A DNA stretch of 24,032 nt from JAEUPI01 sp044222685 (GCA_044222685.1 JBGAMU010000093.1:1-24032), one strand, 5' to 3'. Counted from the first letter of the stretch, positions 1 to 7,197 are shown. Program-made: numbers and translations. The notes: a model not told the origin generated them from the letters alone.

Positions 1-23
1 CAAGCGCTCGCTCGGTGCAGGCT

Positions 24-39
24 CGCCCCCCTGGGGGCG
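24..39. repeat. GC palindrome after the lactonase gene
   Basis: Seven-base arms CGCCCCC (24-30) and GGGGGCG (33-39) flank CT, immediately beyond the stop codon of the minus-strand lactonase gene (TGA at 42-40). It could fold as a small hairpin at the 3' end of that transcript, but there is no U-tract, so intrinsic termination is doubtful. The C-run/T/G-run core resembles one arm of the extragenic element at 6341-6380, so this may be part of the same dispersed repeat, cut by the window edge. Confidence 0.4.
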
Positions 40-942
40 TCAAACCCTCGCGAAGTGCACCGGCAGGCCCGGCACGTCGACGCGATAACGCAGCACCGCG
101 CCGGCATCGGGCTGGCGGGCGCGCTCGGCGGCGGGCCGGTTGTGGCAGGCGGTGGTGACGAACAGCGTGCGCAGGTCGGCGCCGCCGAAGCACGGCATCG
201 TCGGGCAACGCACCGGCAGCGGCAGCTCGTCGACGATCGCGCCCTGCGGATCGAGCCGCAGCAGCCGTGCGCCTTCGTACATCGCGATCCACAGACAGCC
301 CTCGGCGTCAACCGCGGCGCCGTCGGGCCGGCCGCCATAGCCGTCGAGCGGCTGCTCCGGGGCACGCGGCGCAAAGCGCGCGAAGACCCGCCGCTGCGCG
401 ACCTGACCTGCAGCGACGTCGAAGTCGAATGCATAGACGGTGTGGGCCGGCGTGTCGCTCCAATACAGCGTGCGCGCGTCCGGGCTGAAGGCCAGCCCGT
501 TGGCCGTGGTCACGCCACCGGCGACGGCGTCGAGCCGGCCGGCCGCGTAGCGGTACAGATGCGCCGCCGGCCGGTCGCGCGGCTCGTGGATGGTGCCGAT
601 CCACAGCCGCCCCAGCGGGTCGGCCTTGCCGTCGTTGAAGCGCTGCTGCGCGGTGTCGTAAGGCGCCTCGGCGAGGCGGCGCCGCTGGCCGGTGGTGGGG
701 TCGAAGCGCCACAGCCCGTCGCGCAACGCCAGCACCAGGCCGCCGCCGAGCAGCGGCATGCAGCAGCCCGGTTCGGTGCCGAGCGGCCAGCCCTCGCGGC
801 GATCGTCCGCGGCGTGCCAGCATTCGAGCCGGCGGCCCGGGATGTCGCACCAGTACAGCGCGTTGTCGATCGGATGCCAGAACGGCGACTCGCCGAGCAG
901 CGACGGCGGACCCGGCAGCGGCGCGAGCGCGGCCGCCGACAT
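40..942 (-). CDS. SMP-30/gluconolactonase family protein (sugar lactonase)
   Basis: 300-residue cytosolic six-bladed propeller of the SMP-30/regucalcin/gluconolactonase family, which hydrolyses aldonolactones to aldonic acids using one divalent metal. Seen in the sequence: GESPFW with Glu18, RFNDGKAD near residue 103, ANGLAF with Asn148, and GRPDGAAVD with Asp207. These fit the metal ligands known in the family (Glu18/Asn154/Asp204 in the human protein). I chose the ATG at 942 because it lies two bases after the TGA of the epimerase gene and gives the normal family N-terminus. An upstream ATG at 975 would add 11 residues that overlap the epimerase. Last gene of an aldolase-epimerase-lactonase run, which suggests sugar oxidation through a lactone. 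The exact sugar (arabinose, galactose, glucose or other) cannot be read from sequence. Confidence 0.9.
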   Translation of the reverse strand: MSAAALAPLPGPPSLLGESPFWHPIDNALYWCDIPGRRLECWHAADDRREGWPLGTEPGCCMPLLGGGLVLALRDGLWRFDPTTGQRRRLAEAPYDTAQQRFNDGKADPLGRLWIGTIHEPRDRPAAHLYRYAAGRLDAVAGGVTTANGLAFSPDARTLYWSDTPAHTVYAFDFDVAAGQVAQRRVFARFAPRAPEQPLDGYGGRPDGAAVDAEGCLWIAMYEGARLLRLDPQGAIVDELPLPVRCPTMPCFGGADLRTLFVTTACHNRPAAERARQPDAGAVLRYRVDVPGLPVHFARV

Positions 943-944
943 GA

Positions 945-1802
945 TCAGGCGCGAGCGATCTGCAGCTGCATCCACGCGCTCATCGACTGCGTCGGCTCCA
1001 GCGCGCGCAGGCCGTGTGCGGCAGGCTCGGCCATGTGGATCGCGTTGTTGACGTGGCTGACCGGCTCGACGCAGAAGTACGGCTTGTCCCGCGGCGTGTA
1101 GACCACCGCGCGATCGAGCGACGAGGCCAGCCGCAGCGACAGCCGTTCGTCGCGCAGCCGCGCCGGGCCATGCCAGCCGTCGAAGCAGTTGTCGAAGTCG
1201 AGCGCGCCGACGTCGGCGTCCAGGCCGCTCTGCGTGACGCGGCGCACCGGCAGCTTCTGCGCGTCGGCCTCCCAGCGGTCGCTCACCTCCAGGTGCAGCC
1301 GGCTGCGCTGGCGACGCGGGAAATACGGATGCCAGCCCAGCCCCAGCGGGGCCGTGCGGGCGTCGATGTTGGTGGCCGTCAGCGTGACGCGCAGGCCGTC
1401 GGGTGTCAGCTCGAACACCTGCTCGGCAAGGAAGGCGAACGGCCAGTCGGCATCACTCGTATGCGTGAGCTCGAGCACGGCGCGGTCGGCGGCGCTGGTC
1501 GTGACCTGCCAGGCCCGTTGCCAGCCGACGCCGTGCAGCGAGTGCGGCTCGCCGTCGAAGTTGGCCCGCGTCTCGTAGCTGCGGCCCTTCCAGCTGAAGC
1601 GCCGATAGCCGAGCCTGTTGGAGTACGGCACCAGCGGATAGCAGCCGCTGTCGCGCGACGCGGCGAGCGCGTCGGCCTCGGTGCTGCGCCGCACCGGCAC
1701 GGCGGCGAGCCAGAGGGCGGCGATTGCGCCGCCGAGATCAGGGCGCAGGGCCAGGCGCAACGCGCCCGCCTGCAGGGTCGGCCAGGGGGAGTTTGTGGTC
1801 AT
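945..1802 (-). CDS. Aldose 1-epimerase (mutarotase) family protein
   Basis: 285-residue galactose-mutarotase-fold protein that would interconvert alpha and beta anomers of a free sugar in the cytoplasm. Visible motifs: NRLGYRRFSWKG at about 62-73, SLHGVGW with His90, GLGWHPYF with His158 (catalytic acid position), and CVEPVSHVNNA with Glu246 (catalytic base position). Length and motif order fit the family. The open frame runs far upstream, but everything before the ATG at 1802 is the shadow of the aldolase gene, and MTTNSPWP starts the fold correctly. It lies 44 nt after the aldolase stop and 2 nt before the lactonase start, so the three are probably co-transcribed. Some members of this superfamily act on phosphorylated hexoses or other sugars, so substrate specificity is open. 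Confidence 0.9.
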   Translation of the reverse strand: MTTNSPWPTLQAGALRLALRPDLGGAIAALWLAAVPVRRSTEADALAASRDSGCYPLVPYSNRLGYRRFSWKGRSYETRANFDGEPHSLHGVGWQRAWQVTTSAADRAVLELTHTSDADWPFAFLAEQVFELTPDGLRVTLTATNIDARTAPLGLGWHPYFPRRQRSRLHLEVSDRWEADAQKLPVRRVTQSGLDADVGALDFDNCFDGWHGPARLRDERLSLRLASSLDRAVVYTPRDKPYFCVEPVSHVNNAIHMAEPAAHGLRALEPTQSMSAWMQLQIARA

Positions 1803-1846
1803 CGTCTGGGCATTGTGCGGCCGGCTTGCTGGCAGCCGGTCGGCGT

Positions 1847-2665
1847 TCAGGGCAGGGCCTCGGTGCGCGTGCCGGTGGTCAGGTTGTGCACGTGGTGCGT
1901 GCCCTCCTGCGTACGCAGCGACTGCAGGCAGGAGCCGGCGCCGCGCATCAGCAGGCCGAGATCGGACGACACCGCGAGGAAGTTGAAGCCCATCGCGCGG
2001 TAGTGCACCACCTGGTCGGGCGTCGCGCCGAGCGTACCGATCGGCTTGCCGATGGCCCGGCAGCGCTGCACCGCCTGCGTGGTGAGCGCCACCACGTCGG
2101 GGTGCAGCGGCTGGCCGGTGTGGCCCATGCTGCCGGCCAGGTCGGCCGGGCCGATGAGGATGGCGTCGATGCCGTCGACCGCGGCAATGCTGTCGACGGC
2201 GCGCACGGCGGCCTCGGTCTCGAGCTGCACCACCACGCCCATGTTCTGGTCGGCGTTCTTGAAGTAGTTCGGCGTGGTGCCGTACTTGGAGGCCCGGCTC
2301 ATGCCGGCGATGCCGCGGATGCCGGCCGGCGGATAACGCGTCGCCGCGACCGCGTGCCGCGCCTCGTCGGCGTTCTGCACGAACGGCACCAGCAGCGTGG
2401 TGGCGCCGGCGTCGAGCACCCGCTTGACGGTGACCGCGTCGTTCCACGGCACCCGCACCAGCGGCACCATGCGTGTGTTGCCCACCGCCTGCAGCAGGTG
2501 CACGACGCCCATCATGTCGAGCGGCGTGTGCTCCATGTCGATCACGCCCCACTCGAAGCCGGCGTGCCCCATCGCCTCGGCGACGATCGGGCTGGCCGAG
2601 AGGATCCAGGTGCCGAGCGTCGGCTGGCTGCCGGCCGACTTGAGCAACAGGCGAAACGGGTTCAT
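1847..2665 (-). CDS. HpcH/HpaI family class II aldolase
   Basis: 272-residue metal-dependent pyruvate-class aldolase. The family cleaves 2-keto-3-deoxy sugar acids or 4-hydroxy-2-oxoheptanedioate to pyruvate plus an aldehyde. Seen: DMEHTPLD with His46, VRVPW with Arg71, VQLETEAA with Glu149, and IGPADLAGSMG with Asp175. These match the base, pyruvate-binding and metal-binding positions known in E. coli HpaI (His45, Arg70, Glu149, Asp175). Start ATG at 2665 has a good ribosome site, AAGGA six bases upstream, and an in-frame upstream ATG (2719) is not needed. With no aromatic meta-cleavage genes nearby and a mutarotase and sugar lactonase downstream, a keto-deoxy sugar-acid aldolase is more likely than a homoprotocatechuate enzyme. 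That is inference from context. Confidence 0.9.
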   Translation of the reverse strand: MNPFRLLLKSAGSQPTLGTWILSASPIVAEAMGHAGFEWGVIDMEHTPLDMMGVVHLLQAVGNTRMVPLVRVPWNDAVTVKRVLDAGATTLLVPFVQNADEARHAVAATRYPPAGIRGIAGMSRASKYGTTPNYFKNADQNMGVVVQLETEAAVRAVDSIAAVDGIDAILIGPADLAGSMGHTGQPLHPDVVALTTQAVQRCRAIGKPIGTLGATPDQVVHYRAMGFNFLAVSSDLGLLMRGAGSCLQSLRTQEGTHHVHNLTTGTRTEALP

Positions 2666-2726
2666 GGTGGGTCCTTGGCGCCTGCCCTGGCGCCCGTCAA
2701 GCCTAGCAGGGCGCGCCATGGCGGCA

Positions 2727-3260
2727 TCATTTCAGCTGCGCCTTCAGGTAATGGGCGCCGGGGATCGGGTTGTAGTAGTACGGCGGGATCTCCTCGAAGC
2801 CGAGCGAGGTGTACAGGCCGCGCGCCGCCTCCATGGTGTCGAGCGTGTCGAGCAGCATGGCCGAATAGCCTGCGCTCACGGCGGCGTCGACCAGCGCCTG
2901 TGCCAGCAGGCGGCCCAGGCCCAGCGTGCGATAGGCCGGCCGCACGTAGAGCCGCTTCATCTCGCAGGCGTTGGCGTAGTCCACGTCGGCCAGCGGCCGC
3001 ATGGCGCCGCAGCCGGCCACCGCGCCGTCGACGCGGGCCAGCAGCAAGGCGCCGCGCGGCGCGGCGTAGTCGCCGGGCAAGGCCGCCAGTTCGCCCTCGA
3101 AGTTCTGGAAGCACAGGTCGATGCCGAGGCCCTGCGCATACTCGCGGAAGATCACGCGGGTCTCGTCGAGCTGCGCCGCGGTCGACGGCGTGTCCAGCGT
3201 GATGGTGGGCGCCGCCACGGCGGCCTGCTGCCGGCCCTTTGCTTTCGGCAAGCGGCTCAC
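2727..3260 (-). CDS. GNAT family N-acetyltransferase
   Basis: 177-residue single-domain Gcn5-related acetyltransferase. The acetyl-CoA pyrophosphate loop is visible as the R-T-L-G-L-G-R stretch after MKRLYVRPAY, followed by helix LLAQALVDAA, then ARGLYTSLGFEEIPPYY, the usual C-terminal motif B region. The start is taken as GTG at 3260, which overlaps the TGA of the cytochrome b561 gene in a GTGA (4-bp overlap), so the two are translationally coupled. The first 20 or so residues before TITLDTP are not conserved in appearance. The open frame extends back to 4070 only because it reads through cytochrome b561 out of frame. The acceptor substrate is unknown: small molecule, antibiotic or protein are all possible. 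Confidence 0.85.
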   Translation of the reverse strand: MSRLPKAKGRQQAAVAAPTITLDTPSTAAQLDETRVIFREYAQGLGIDLCFQNFEGELAALPGDYAAPRGALLLARVDGAVAGCGAMRPLADVDYANACEMKRLYVRPAYRTLGLGRLLAQALVDAAVSAGYSAMLLDTLDTMEAARGLYTSLGFEEIPPYYYNPIPGAHYLKAQLK

Positions 3261-3973
3261 CCCCCGAGCTTGACGACCGACGCCACCAGGCCCGCCCAGA
3301 TGACGATCAGCGCCAGTGCGCGCAGCCGTGCCAGGCGCGTGTCGTCGCTTGCCGGCACGTCGGCGGCGAGATGCTTGTCGCCGGTGACCATCGCGCGCAC
3401 CAGGTGCTGCTGCTTGCGATAGCGGTACCACGCGATCGCCGCCACGTGCAACACGACCAGCGTGATGATCAGGCCCTGGCCGGCGCCCTTGTGCCAGGCC
3501 GTCGCGCTGCTGGCCGTCGCGCTCGACACGTACTTGTTGAGCGGCCCGACGCTGGCGATCTCGTCGTCGGCGACGAGCCCGGTGCCGACCTGCACGACCA
3601 GCAGCGCCAGCATCGCCAGCACCGAACCGGTGCCCAGCGGGTTGTGGCCGACGTGGAAGTGATCGTCGGGCCGATGCTCGCCGCGCAGATAACGCCACAC
3701 GGTGGCCGGACCGCGCACGAAACTCGAGAAACGCGACCAGTGCCCGCCGATCAGGCCCCACACCAGCCGGAAACCGAGCAGCGCGAACACGCAGTAGCCG
3801 ATGCGGAAGTGCCAGTCCATCGCACCCCCGCCGATCTTGCCGGTGATCACCTGCGCCAGCACCGCGGTCGCCAGCAACCAGTGGAACAGCCGCGTCGGCA
3901 GGTCCCACACGCGCACCGGGCGGGTGACGGGCAGTGCGGGCTCGTCGGTCGTCGCGGCGGCCGGATCGCTCAT
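3257..3973 (-). CDS. Cytochrome b561 family protein (di-haem membrane cytochrome)
   Basis: 238-residue integral membrane protein with four main hydrophobic helices and a cytoplasmic N-terminus starting RVWDLPTRLFHWLL. Candidate haem-ligand histidines: His31 (FHWLL), the His in MDWHFRIGY, the His in AWHKGAGQ and the His in VLHVAAI, consistent with the bacterial b561/Ni-Fe-hydrogenase cytochrome b fold carrying two haems b. The family moves electrons between quinol and periplasmic acceptors. ATG at 3973 is chosen because the N-terminus then begins just before the conserved W-D-x-P-x-R motif; an ATG at 4141 would add 56 arginine-rich residues with no family character. It is divergent from a cytochrome c' gene, a plausible redox partner, and co-transcribed with the GNAT gene by a 4-bp overlap. 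A fifth hydrophobic stretch ends the protein. Confidence 0.88.
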   Translation of the reverse strand: MSDPAAATTDEPALPVTRPVRVWDLPTRLFHWLLATAVLAQVITGKIGGGAMDWHFRIGYCVFALLGFRLVWGLIGGHWSRFSSFVRGPATVWRYLRGEHRPDDHFHVGHNPLGTGSVLAMLALLVVQVGTGLVADDEIASVGPLNKYVSSATASSATAWHKGAGQGLIITLVVLHVAAIAWYRYRKQQHLVRAMVTGDKHLAADVPASDDTRLARLRALALIVIWAGLVASVVKLGG

Positions 3974-4188
3974 GGCAGCAGTGGCCTTCTCGAAGGGGCG
4001 GGACCGCAACGATAGCGGAAGCGCGGCGTGCCGACACGCGCACGCTCGCTCGCCGACTCGGTAGAAGCACTGAGAAGGCCCTGCGATGGAATAGCCGGAC
4101 CTACCCGCCCGTACACTGCGCGACGCCCAGGCTGCCGGCACGGCTGCACGGCGGTCATCATCCGCAAACCCACAGCTGGAGGAATCGC
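3974..4188. promoter_or_regulatory. Divergent intergenic region between cytochrome b561 and cytochrome c'
   Basis: This 215-bp non-coding gap must hold the promoters of both divergent genes. I could not find a convincing -35/-10 pair for either. A TACACT hexamer at 4112-4117 could be a -10 for the plus-strand gene but has no good -35 partner. The only firm element is the ribosome site GGAGGA at 4178-4183, six bases upstream of the cytochrome c' ATG. Confidence 0.4.
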
Positions 4189-4659
4189 ATGAAGAGACTG
4201 ATCGTGGCCACGGTTGCCACCCTCGCCACGCTGGTCAGCCTGCCCGCGGCAGCGCAGTTCCAGAAGCCCGAAGACGCCATCAAGTACCGGCAGAGCGCCT
4301 TCACGGTGATGGCCAATCACCTGGGCCGCGTCGGCGCGATGGCCAACGGCCGTGCCCCGTTCGACGCCAAGGCGGCGGCCGACAACGCGGCGATCGTCGT
4401 GACGATGTCCAAGCTGCCGTGGGTGGCATTCGGCGAGGGCACCGACAAGGGCCTGCCGACGCGCGCCAAGGCCGAGATCTGGAAGGACTCGGCCAAGGTG
4501 AAGGACCTCGCCGGCAAGATGATGGCCGAAGCCGAGAAGTTCGAGGCTGCCGCCAAGACCGGCAACCTCGACACCATCAAGGCCGCCCTCGGCCCGCTGG
4601 GCGCCGCCTGCAAGGCCTGCCACGACGACTACCGCGCCGAGAAGTACAGCAGCAACTGA
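4189..4659 (+). CDS. Cytochrome c' (periplasmic, C-terminal CxxCH)
   Basis: 156-residue exported haem protein. Residues 1-22 form a classic signal peptide (MKR, hydrophobic core, LPAAA before Gln23). The mature part is predicted helical with a single haem-attachment motif, CKACH, at residues 141-145 close to the C-terminus, which is the cytochrome c' (PF01322) arrangement with a five-coordinate haem. Family members bind NO or CO and are linked to nitrosative-stress tolerance and electron transfer. The start is supported by GGAGGA six bases upstream. It is followed by a strong intrinsic terminator and is therefore probably a single-gene transcript. It is transcribed away from the cytochrome b561 gene. 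A soluble cytochrome c-556-like protein is essentially the same family call. Confidence 0.93.
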   Translation: MKRLIVATVATLATLVSLPAAAQFQKPEDAIKYRQSAFTVMANHLGRVGAMANGRAPFDAKAAADNAAIVVTMSKLPWVAFGEGTDKGLPTRAKAEIWKDSAKVKDLAGKMMAEAEKFEAAAKTGNLDTIKAALGPLGAACKACHDDYRAEKYSSN

Positions 4660-4681
4660 TCCGCTGCTCTCGTCAGCACCG

Positions 4682-4712
4682 AAAGGGACGCCTCGTGCGT
4701 CCCTTTTTCTTT
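4682..4712 (+). terminator. Intrinsic terminator of cytochrome c'
   Basis: A perfect 10-bp stem, AAAGGGACGC (4682-4691) and GCGTCCCTTT (4697-4706), with loop CTCGT, followed by TTCTTT. It begins 22 nt after the cytochrome c' stop codon. Clear Rho-independent terminator geometry. Confidence 0.93.
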
Positions 4713-4822
4713 GTCCTTGCCGGGGGCTCGCGTTCGATCAAGGCGTTTGAACGGACTCAACAGCGCGATCGAAGGAGCGACGCGACCTGCCCCGCGATGA
4801 TGCGCGGCGCCCAGACGGCTTA

Positions 4823-4834
4823 GCCACGCGTGGC
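4823..4834. repeat. Perfect 12-bp palindrome upstream of membrane protein
   Basis: GCCACGCGTGGC is its own reverse complement. It sits 48 nt upstream of the ATG at 4883, in the 170-bp gap that follows the cytochrome c' terminator and that should carry the promoter of the next unit. It may be an operator half-turn site, but short GC palindromes are expected by chance in DNA this rich in G and C. I see no other clear signal in 4713-4882. Confidence 0.25.
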
Positions 4835-4882
4835 CGCGCCGCCTGACCCCGACATCCTCAAGGACCACCCGAAGCGAACGCG

Positions 4883-5716
4883 ATGCAGGCATGGCTCGAT
4901 CACCCGATGGTCCAGGCGGGCGTGGCGCCGCTGGTCGTCGCGCTGCTGGTGGCCGGTGTGCTGTGGCGCACGCGCCTGGCCTGGCTGGCGGTGGTGGCAG
5001 GCTATGCGACCGCCGCGTCGCTGTCGGCCGGCATCACGTTCTCACCGCTGACGGCCGGCCGCAAGGTGACGCTGCTGGTGCTGCTGTCGCCGCTGGTCGG
5101 CCTGGCACTCGACCGCCTGGGCGAACGTGCGCCGCGCGTGCTGCCATGGCTCGTCGGCGCGGTCGGCGGCTTGTCGACGCTCTGGGTCTTCGCCAGCCTG
5201 CTCGGCCAGCGTGAAGGCACGGCCCTCGTCACCGCGGCGGCCGGGCTGGTCGTATTCGTCGGCGTGCACACGGCCTTGACACTGCGCCTGCGCGAAGACG
5301 GCGGCGCCGGCGGCGCGGTCGGCGTCGCGAGCGGTCTCGGGGTGGGTGTCGCCGCGCTGCTGTCGGCTTCGATCGGGTACCTGACCGGCGGCGTCGGCAT
5401 GGCCGCGGCCGCTGGGGCGTTGCTGCTGCTGCAGTTCGTCTTCAGCCAGGCGCGCGCGCCCGGATACGCCGGGTTGCTGCCGATCGGCTACGGACTGGCC
5501 TTGTTCGCCGCCGCGACCGCCCTGCTGGCGCAGCTGCCGGGGTATGCGCTGCCGTTGCTGTGGGCGGTGCCGCTGCTGGCGTCGTGGCGCCTGGCTGGCG
5601 GCACGGCCTGGCGTGCGCGCCTGGCGCTGTCGACCGCGCTGGCGGTGGCGGGCGCGCTGCCGTTCGTGCTGGCCGCGTGGTTCGCTGCGCGCGCCGGCTC
5701 TTCCATGGTCAGTTGA
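4883..5716 (+). CDS. Polytopic inner-membrane protein of unknown function
   Basis: 277 residues, overwhelmingly hydrophobic, with roughly seven to eight predicted membrane segments rich in Ala, Leu, Gly and Val (for example 13-27, 34-50, 62-77, 89-106, 113-130 and several in the second half). I do not recognise a family. There are no obvious catalytic or metal-binding motifs, and charged residues are few and lie in short loops. The ATG at 4883 has only a weak purine stretch (GAAG) upstream, so an alternative start is possible. It lies 35 nt upstream of the yceI-family start on the same strand, so the pair may be co-transcribed. In some Burkholderiales YceI genes sit with membrane cytochromes, but this protein lacks the histidine pattern of cytochrome b561. 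It could be a transporter-like or scaffold protein. Confidence 0.7.
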   Translation: MQAWLDHPMVQAGVAPLVVALLVAGVLWRTRLAWLAVVAGYATAASLSAGITFSPLTAGRKVTLLVLLSPLVGLALDRLGERAPRVLPWLVGAVGGLSTLWVFASLLGQREGTALVTAAAGLVVFVGVHTALTLRLREDGGAGGAVGVASGLGVGVAALLSASIGYLTGGVGMAAAAGALLLLQFVFSQARAPGYAGLLPIGYGLALFAAATALLAQLPGYALPLLWAVPLLASWRLAGGTAWRARLALSTALAVAGALPFVLAAWFAARAGSSMVS

Positions 5717-5751
5717 CCTTTTCACTCTCGATGACAACAGGAGCCTTTCCG

Positions 5752-6339
5752 ATGATGAAGACCCCGCTGGCCGCGCTGGCCCTTGCCCTTCCGCTGGTGG
5801 CCCATGCCGCCGTCGACAGCTACACGATCGATTCGCTGCACGCGTATCCCAACTTCTGGATCGAGCACTTCGGCCTGTCGCAGATGCACGGCCGCTTCGA
5901 CAAGATGACCGGCAAGTTCTCGATCGACCGCGCCGCCAAGACCGGCGCCGTCGACCTGACGATCGCCACCGCGTCGATCAACACCGGCGACAACGTCAAG
6001 GGCAGCCGCCCGCAGGCACGCGACGACCACCTCAAGGCCGGCGACTTCTTCAACGTGGCCGAGTTCCCCAACATGACCTTCAAGTCGACCAAGGTCAACT
6101 TCACCGGTGACCTGCCAGCTTCGGTGGACGGCACCTTCACGATGATGGGCGTCAGCAAGCCGGTGTCGTTGACCTTCGAACGCTTCAAGTGCGGCCAGCA
6201 CCCCTTCACCAAGAAGGACCGCTGCGGCGGCAATGCAGTGGGCAAGATCAAGCGCAGCGACTTCGGCATGAAGTACGGCATCCCGGCGATGGGCGACGAG
6301 ATCGCGCTGAACATCAGCTTCGAAGGGGATAAGGATTGA
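5752..6339 (+). CDS. YceI family periplasmic lipid-binding protein
   Basis: 195 residues: signal peptide (MMK, then a hydrophobic run ending AHAA at about residue 20), then a YceI domain starting YTIDSLHAYPNFWIEHFGLSQMHGRFDKMTGKF. Further family signatures are the DDHLKAGDFFNVAEFPNMTFKST block and the MMGVSKPVSLTFE block. YceI proteins are lipocalin-like beta barrels that bind long polyprenoid or quinone-like lipids in the periplasm; their exact role is not settled. The ATG at 5752 has AGGAG eight bases upstream. ATGs at 5731 and 5755 are alternatives, but the former would put ten extra residues before the signal peptide. Two cysteines in the segment FKCGQHPFTKKDRCGG could form a disulfide. 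It ends before an extragenic repeat and converges on the AlaX-type gene. Confidence 0.93.
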   Translation: MMKTPLAALALALPLVAHAAVDSYTIDSLHAYPNFWIEHFGLSQMHGRFDKMTGKFSIDRAAKTGAVDLTIATASINTGDNVKGSRPQARDDHLKAGDFFNVAEFPNMTFKSTKVNFTGDLPASVDGTFTMMGVSKPVSLTFERFKCGQHPFTKKDRCGGNAVGKIKRSDFGMKYGIPAMGDEIALNISFEGDKD

Positions 6340-6340
6340 C

Positions 6341-6380
6341 CCCCCCGTAGCGGCCTGACGGCCGCTTCCCCCCAGGGGGC
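6341..6380. repeat. REP-like extragenic palindromic element
   Basis: Composite structure between convergent genes: a C-run, then stem AGCGGCC (6349-6355) with loop TGAC and GGCCGCT (6360-6366), then a second palindrome made of a C-run, A and a G-run (6368-6378). I recognise this layout (GGCCGCT hairpin bordered by C6/G6 runs) from intergenic repeats in several Burkholderiales genomes, from memory and not from a search. It probably also serves as the shared 3'-end hairpin for the YceI and AlaX-type transcripts. Confidence 0.6.
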
Positions 6381-6417
6381 CACACCGGCGGACCGGCGGA
6401 GCCGGATCCGCGGTGTG
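6381..6417. repeat. Second inverted repeat with an 8-bp tandem duplication
   Basis: Outer arms CACACCG (6381-6387) and CGGTGTG (6411-6417) enclose a perfect tandem copy of ACCGGCGG (6384-6391 and 6392-6399) and a small CCGGC/GCCGG hairpin. It lies directly beside the REP-like element in the 126-bp gap between convergent genes. No coding potential is seen in 6340-6465. Confidence 0.45.
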
Positions 6418-6465
6418 CGCTCGAAGGGCGCGCGCGCTACGCGGCGCGGCGCCGGAAGGTCGGCG

Positions 6466-7197
6466 TCAGCCTTCGGCCGGCTCGACGAAGGCCAGCACGA
6501 CGCGGCGGGTCTTCGCGCTCTTCTTTTCGATCTTCGTCACGACCACGGTGCCGATCTCGGCGGTGTTGGCCACGTGAGTGCCGCCGCAGGGCTGCAGGTC
6601 GACGCCGGCGATCTCCATCACGCGCACGCGGCCGAGGCCGCGCGGCGGCTGAACGCTCATGCTGCGCACGAGGCCGGGGTTGGCGTCGAGCTCGGCCTCG
6701 CTGATCCAGCGCTGTGTCACGGCATGCGAGCCTGCCACCAGACGGCTCAGCCCCTGGGTGATCGTCTCCTTGTCGAGCGGCTCTGTCATGTGGAAGTCGA
6801 GCCGCGCGTAGTCGGCGGTGATCGAGCAGCCGTCCACCGGGTGTGGGATCAGCGCGCACAGCAGGTGCGTCGCGGTGTGGAACCGCATGTGGCGATGACG
6901 GCGCGCCCAATCGATCCGCGCGGTCACCGCCGTGCCCACTGCCAGCGCCGACAGGTCGGCGCCCGGTGCCGGCACGTGCACGATCTCGCCCGGTTCGGCG
7001 CCCTTCCTGGTATCGACGATCGCCACCTCGCGACCGTCGGCCAGGCGCAGCACGCCGGCATCGCCGGCCTGGCCACCGCCATGCGGATAGAACACGGTGC
7101 GATCGAGCCGGATGCCGCGCTCGTCGAGCGCCGTGACCCGGGCCTCGCACTGCGTCAGGCGCGGGTCTTCGCGGAACAGCTCTTCGGTGTTGGTCAT
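6466..7197 (-). CDS. Free-standing alanyl-tRNA editing protein (AlaX type)
   Basis: 243-residue homologue of the AlaRS editing domain without a synthetase domain. AlaX proteins hydrolyse Ser-tRNA(Ala) and Gly-tRNA(Ala) in trans. The sequence shows the N-terminal barrel motif FYPHGGGQ (36-43) and the zinc/catalytic set His107-x3-His111 (HTATH) with Cys204-x3-His208 (CGGTH), so the active site looks complete. Length fits the mid-size AlaX class, which carries the small N-terminal domain. ATG at 7197 overlaps the VOC gene stop as ATGA, so it is the last gene of the coupled operon. Presence in an amino-acid-metabolism operon under a MocR-type regulator is unusual and suggests protection against mischarging of the operon's substrate; that is inference. 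Confidence 0.92.
   Translation of the reverse strand: MTNTEELFREDPRLTQCEARVTALDERGIRLDRTVFYPHGGGQAGDAGVLRLADGREVAIVDTRKGAEPGEIVHVPAPGADLSALAVGTAVTARIDWARRHRHMRFHTATHLLCALIPHPVDGCSITADYARLDFHMTEPLDKETITQGLSRLVAGSHAVTQRWISEAELDANPGLVRSMSVQPPRGLGRVRVMEIAGVDLQPCGGTHVANTAEIGTVVVTKIEKKSAKTRRVVLAFVEPAEG

Noticed and set aside
945..2552. 535-residue fusion reading of the epimerase frame
   Set aside because: The N-terminal 250 residues are an out-of-frame reading of the aldolase gene; the epimerase fold starts at the ATG at 1802.
2677..2694. GGCGCC-N6-GGCGCC repeat before the aldolase start as an operator
   Set aside because: GGCGCC is a common self-complementary hexamer in this composition and the sequence shows no further order.
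1724..3202. 492-codon plus-strand frame opposite the aldolase and GNAT genes
   Set aside because: Low-complexity Arg/Ala/His composition and overlap with two well-supported genes in the opposite direction.
2727..4070. 447-residue extended acetyltransferase
   Set aside because: The upstream part reads through cytochrome b561 out of frame; the GTG at 3260 in the GTGA overlap is the sensible start.
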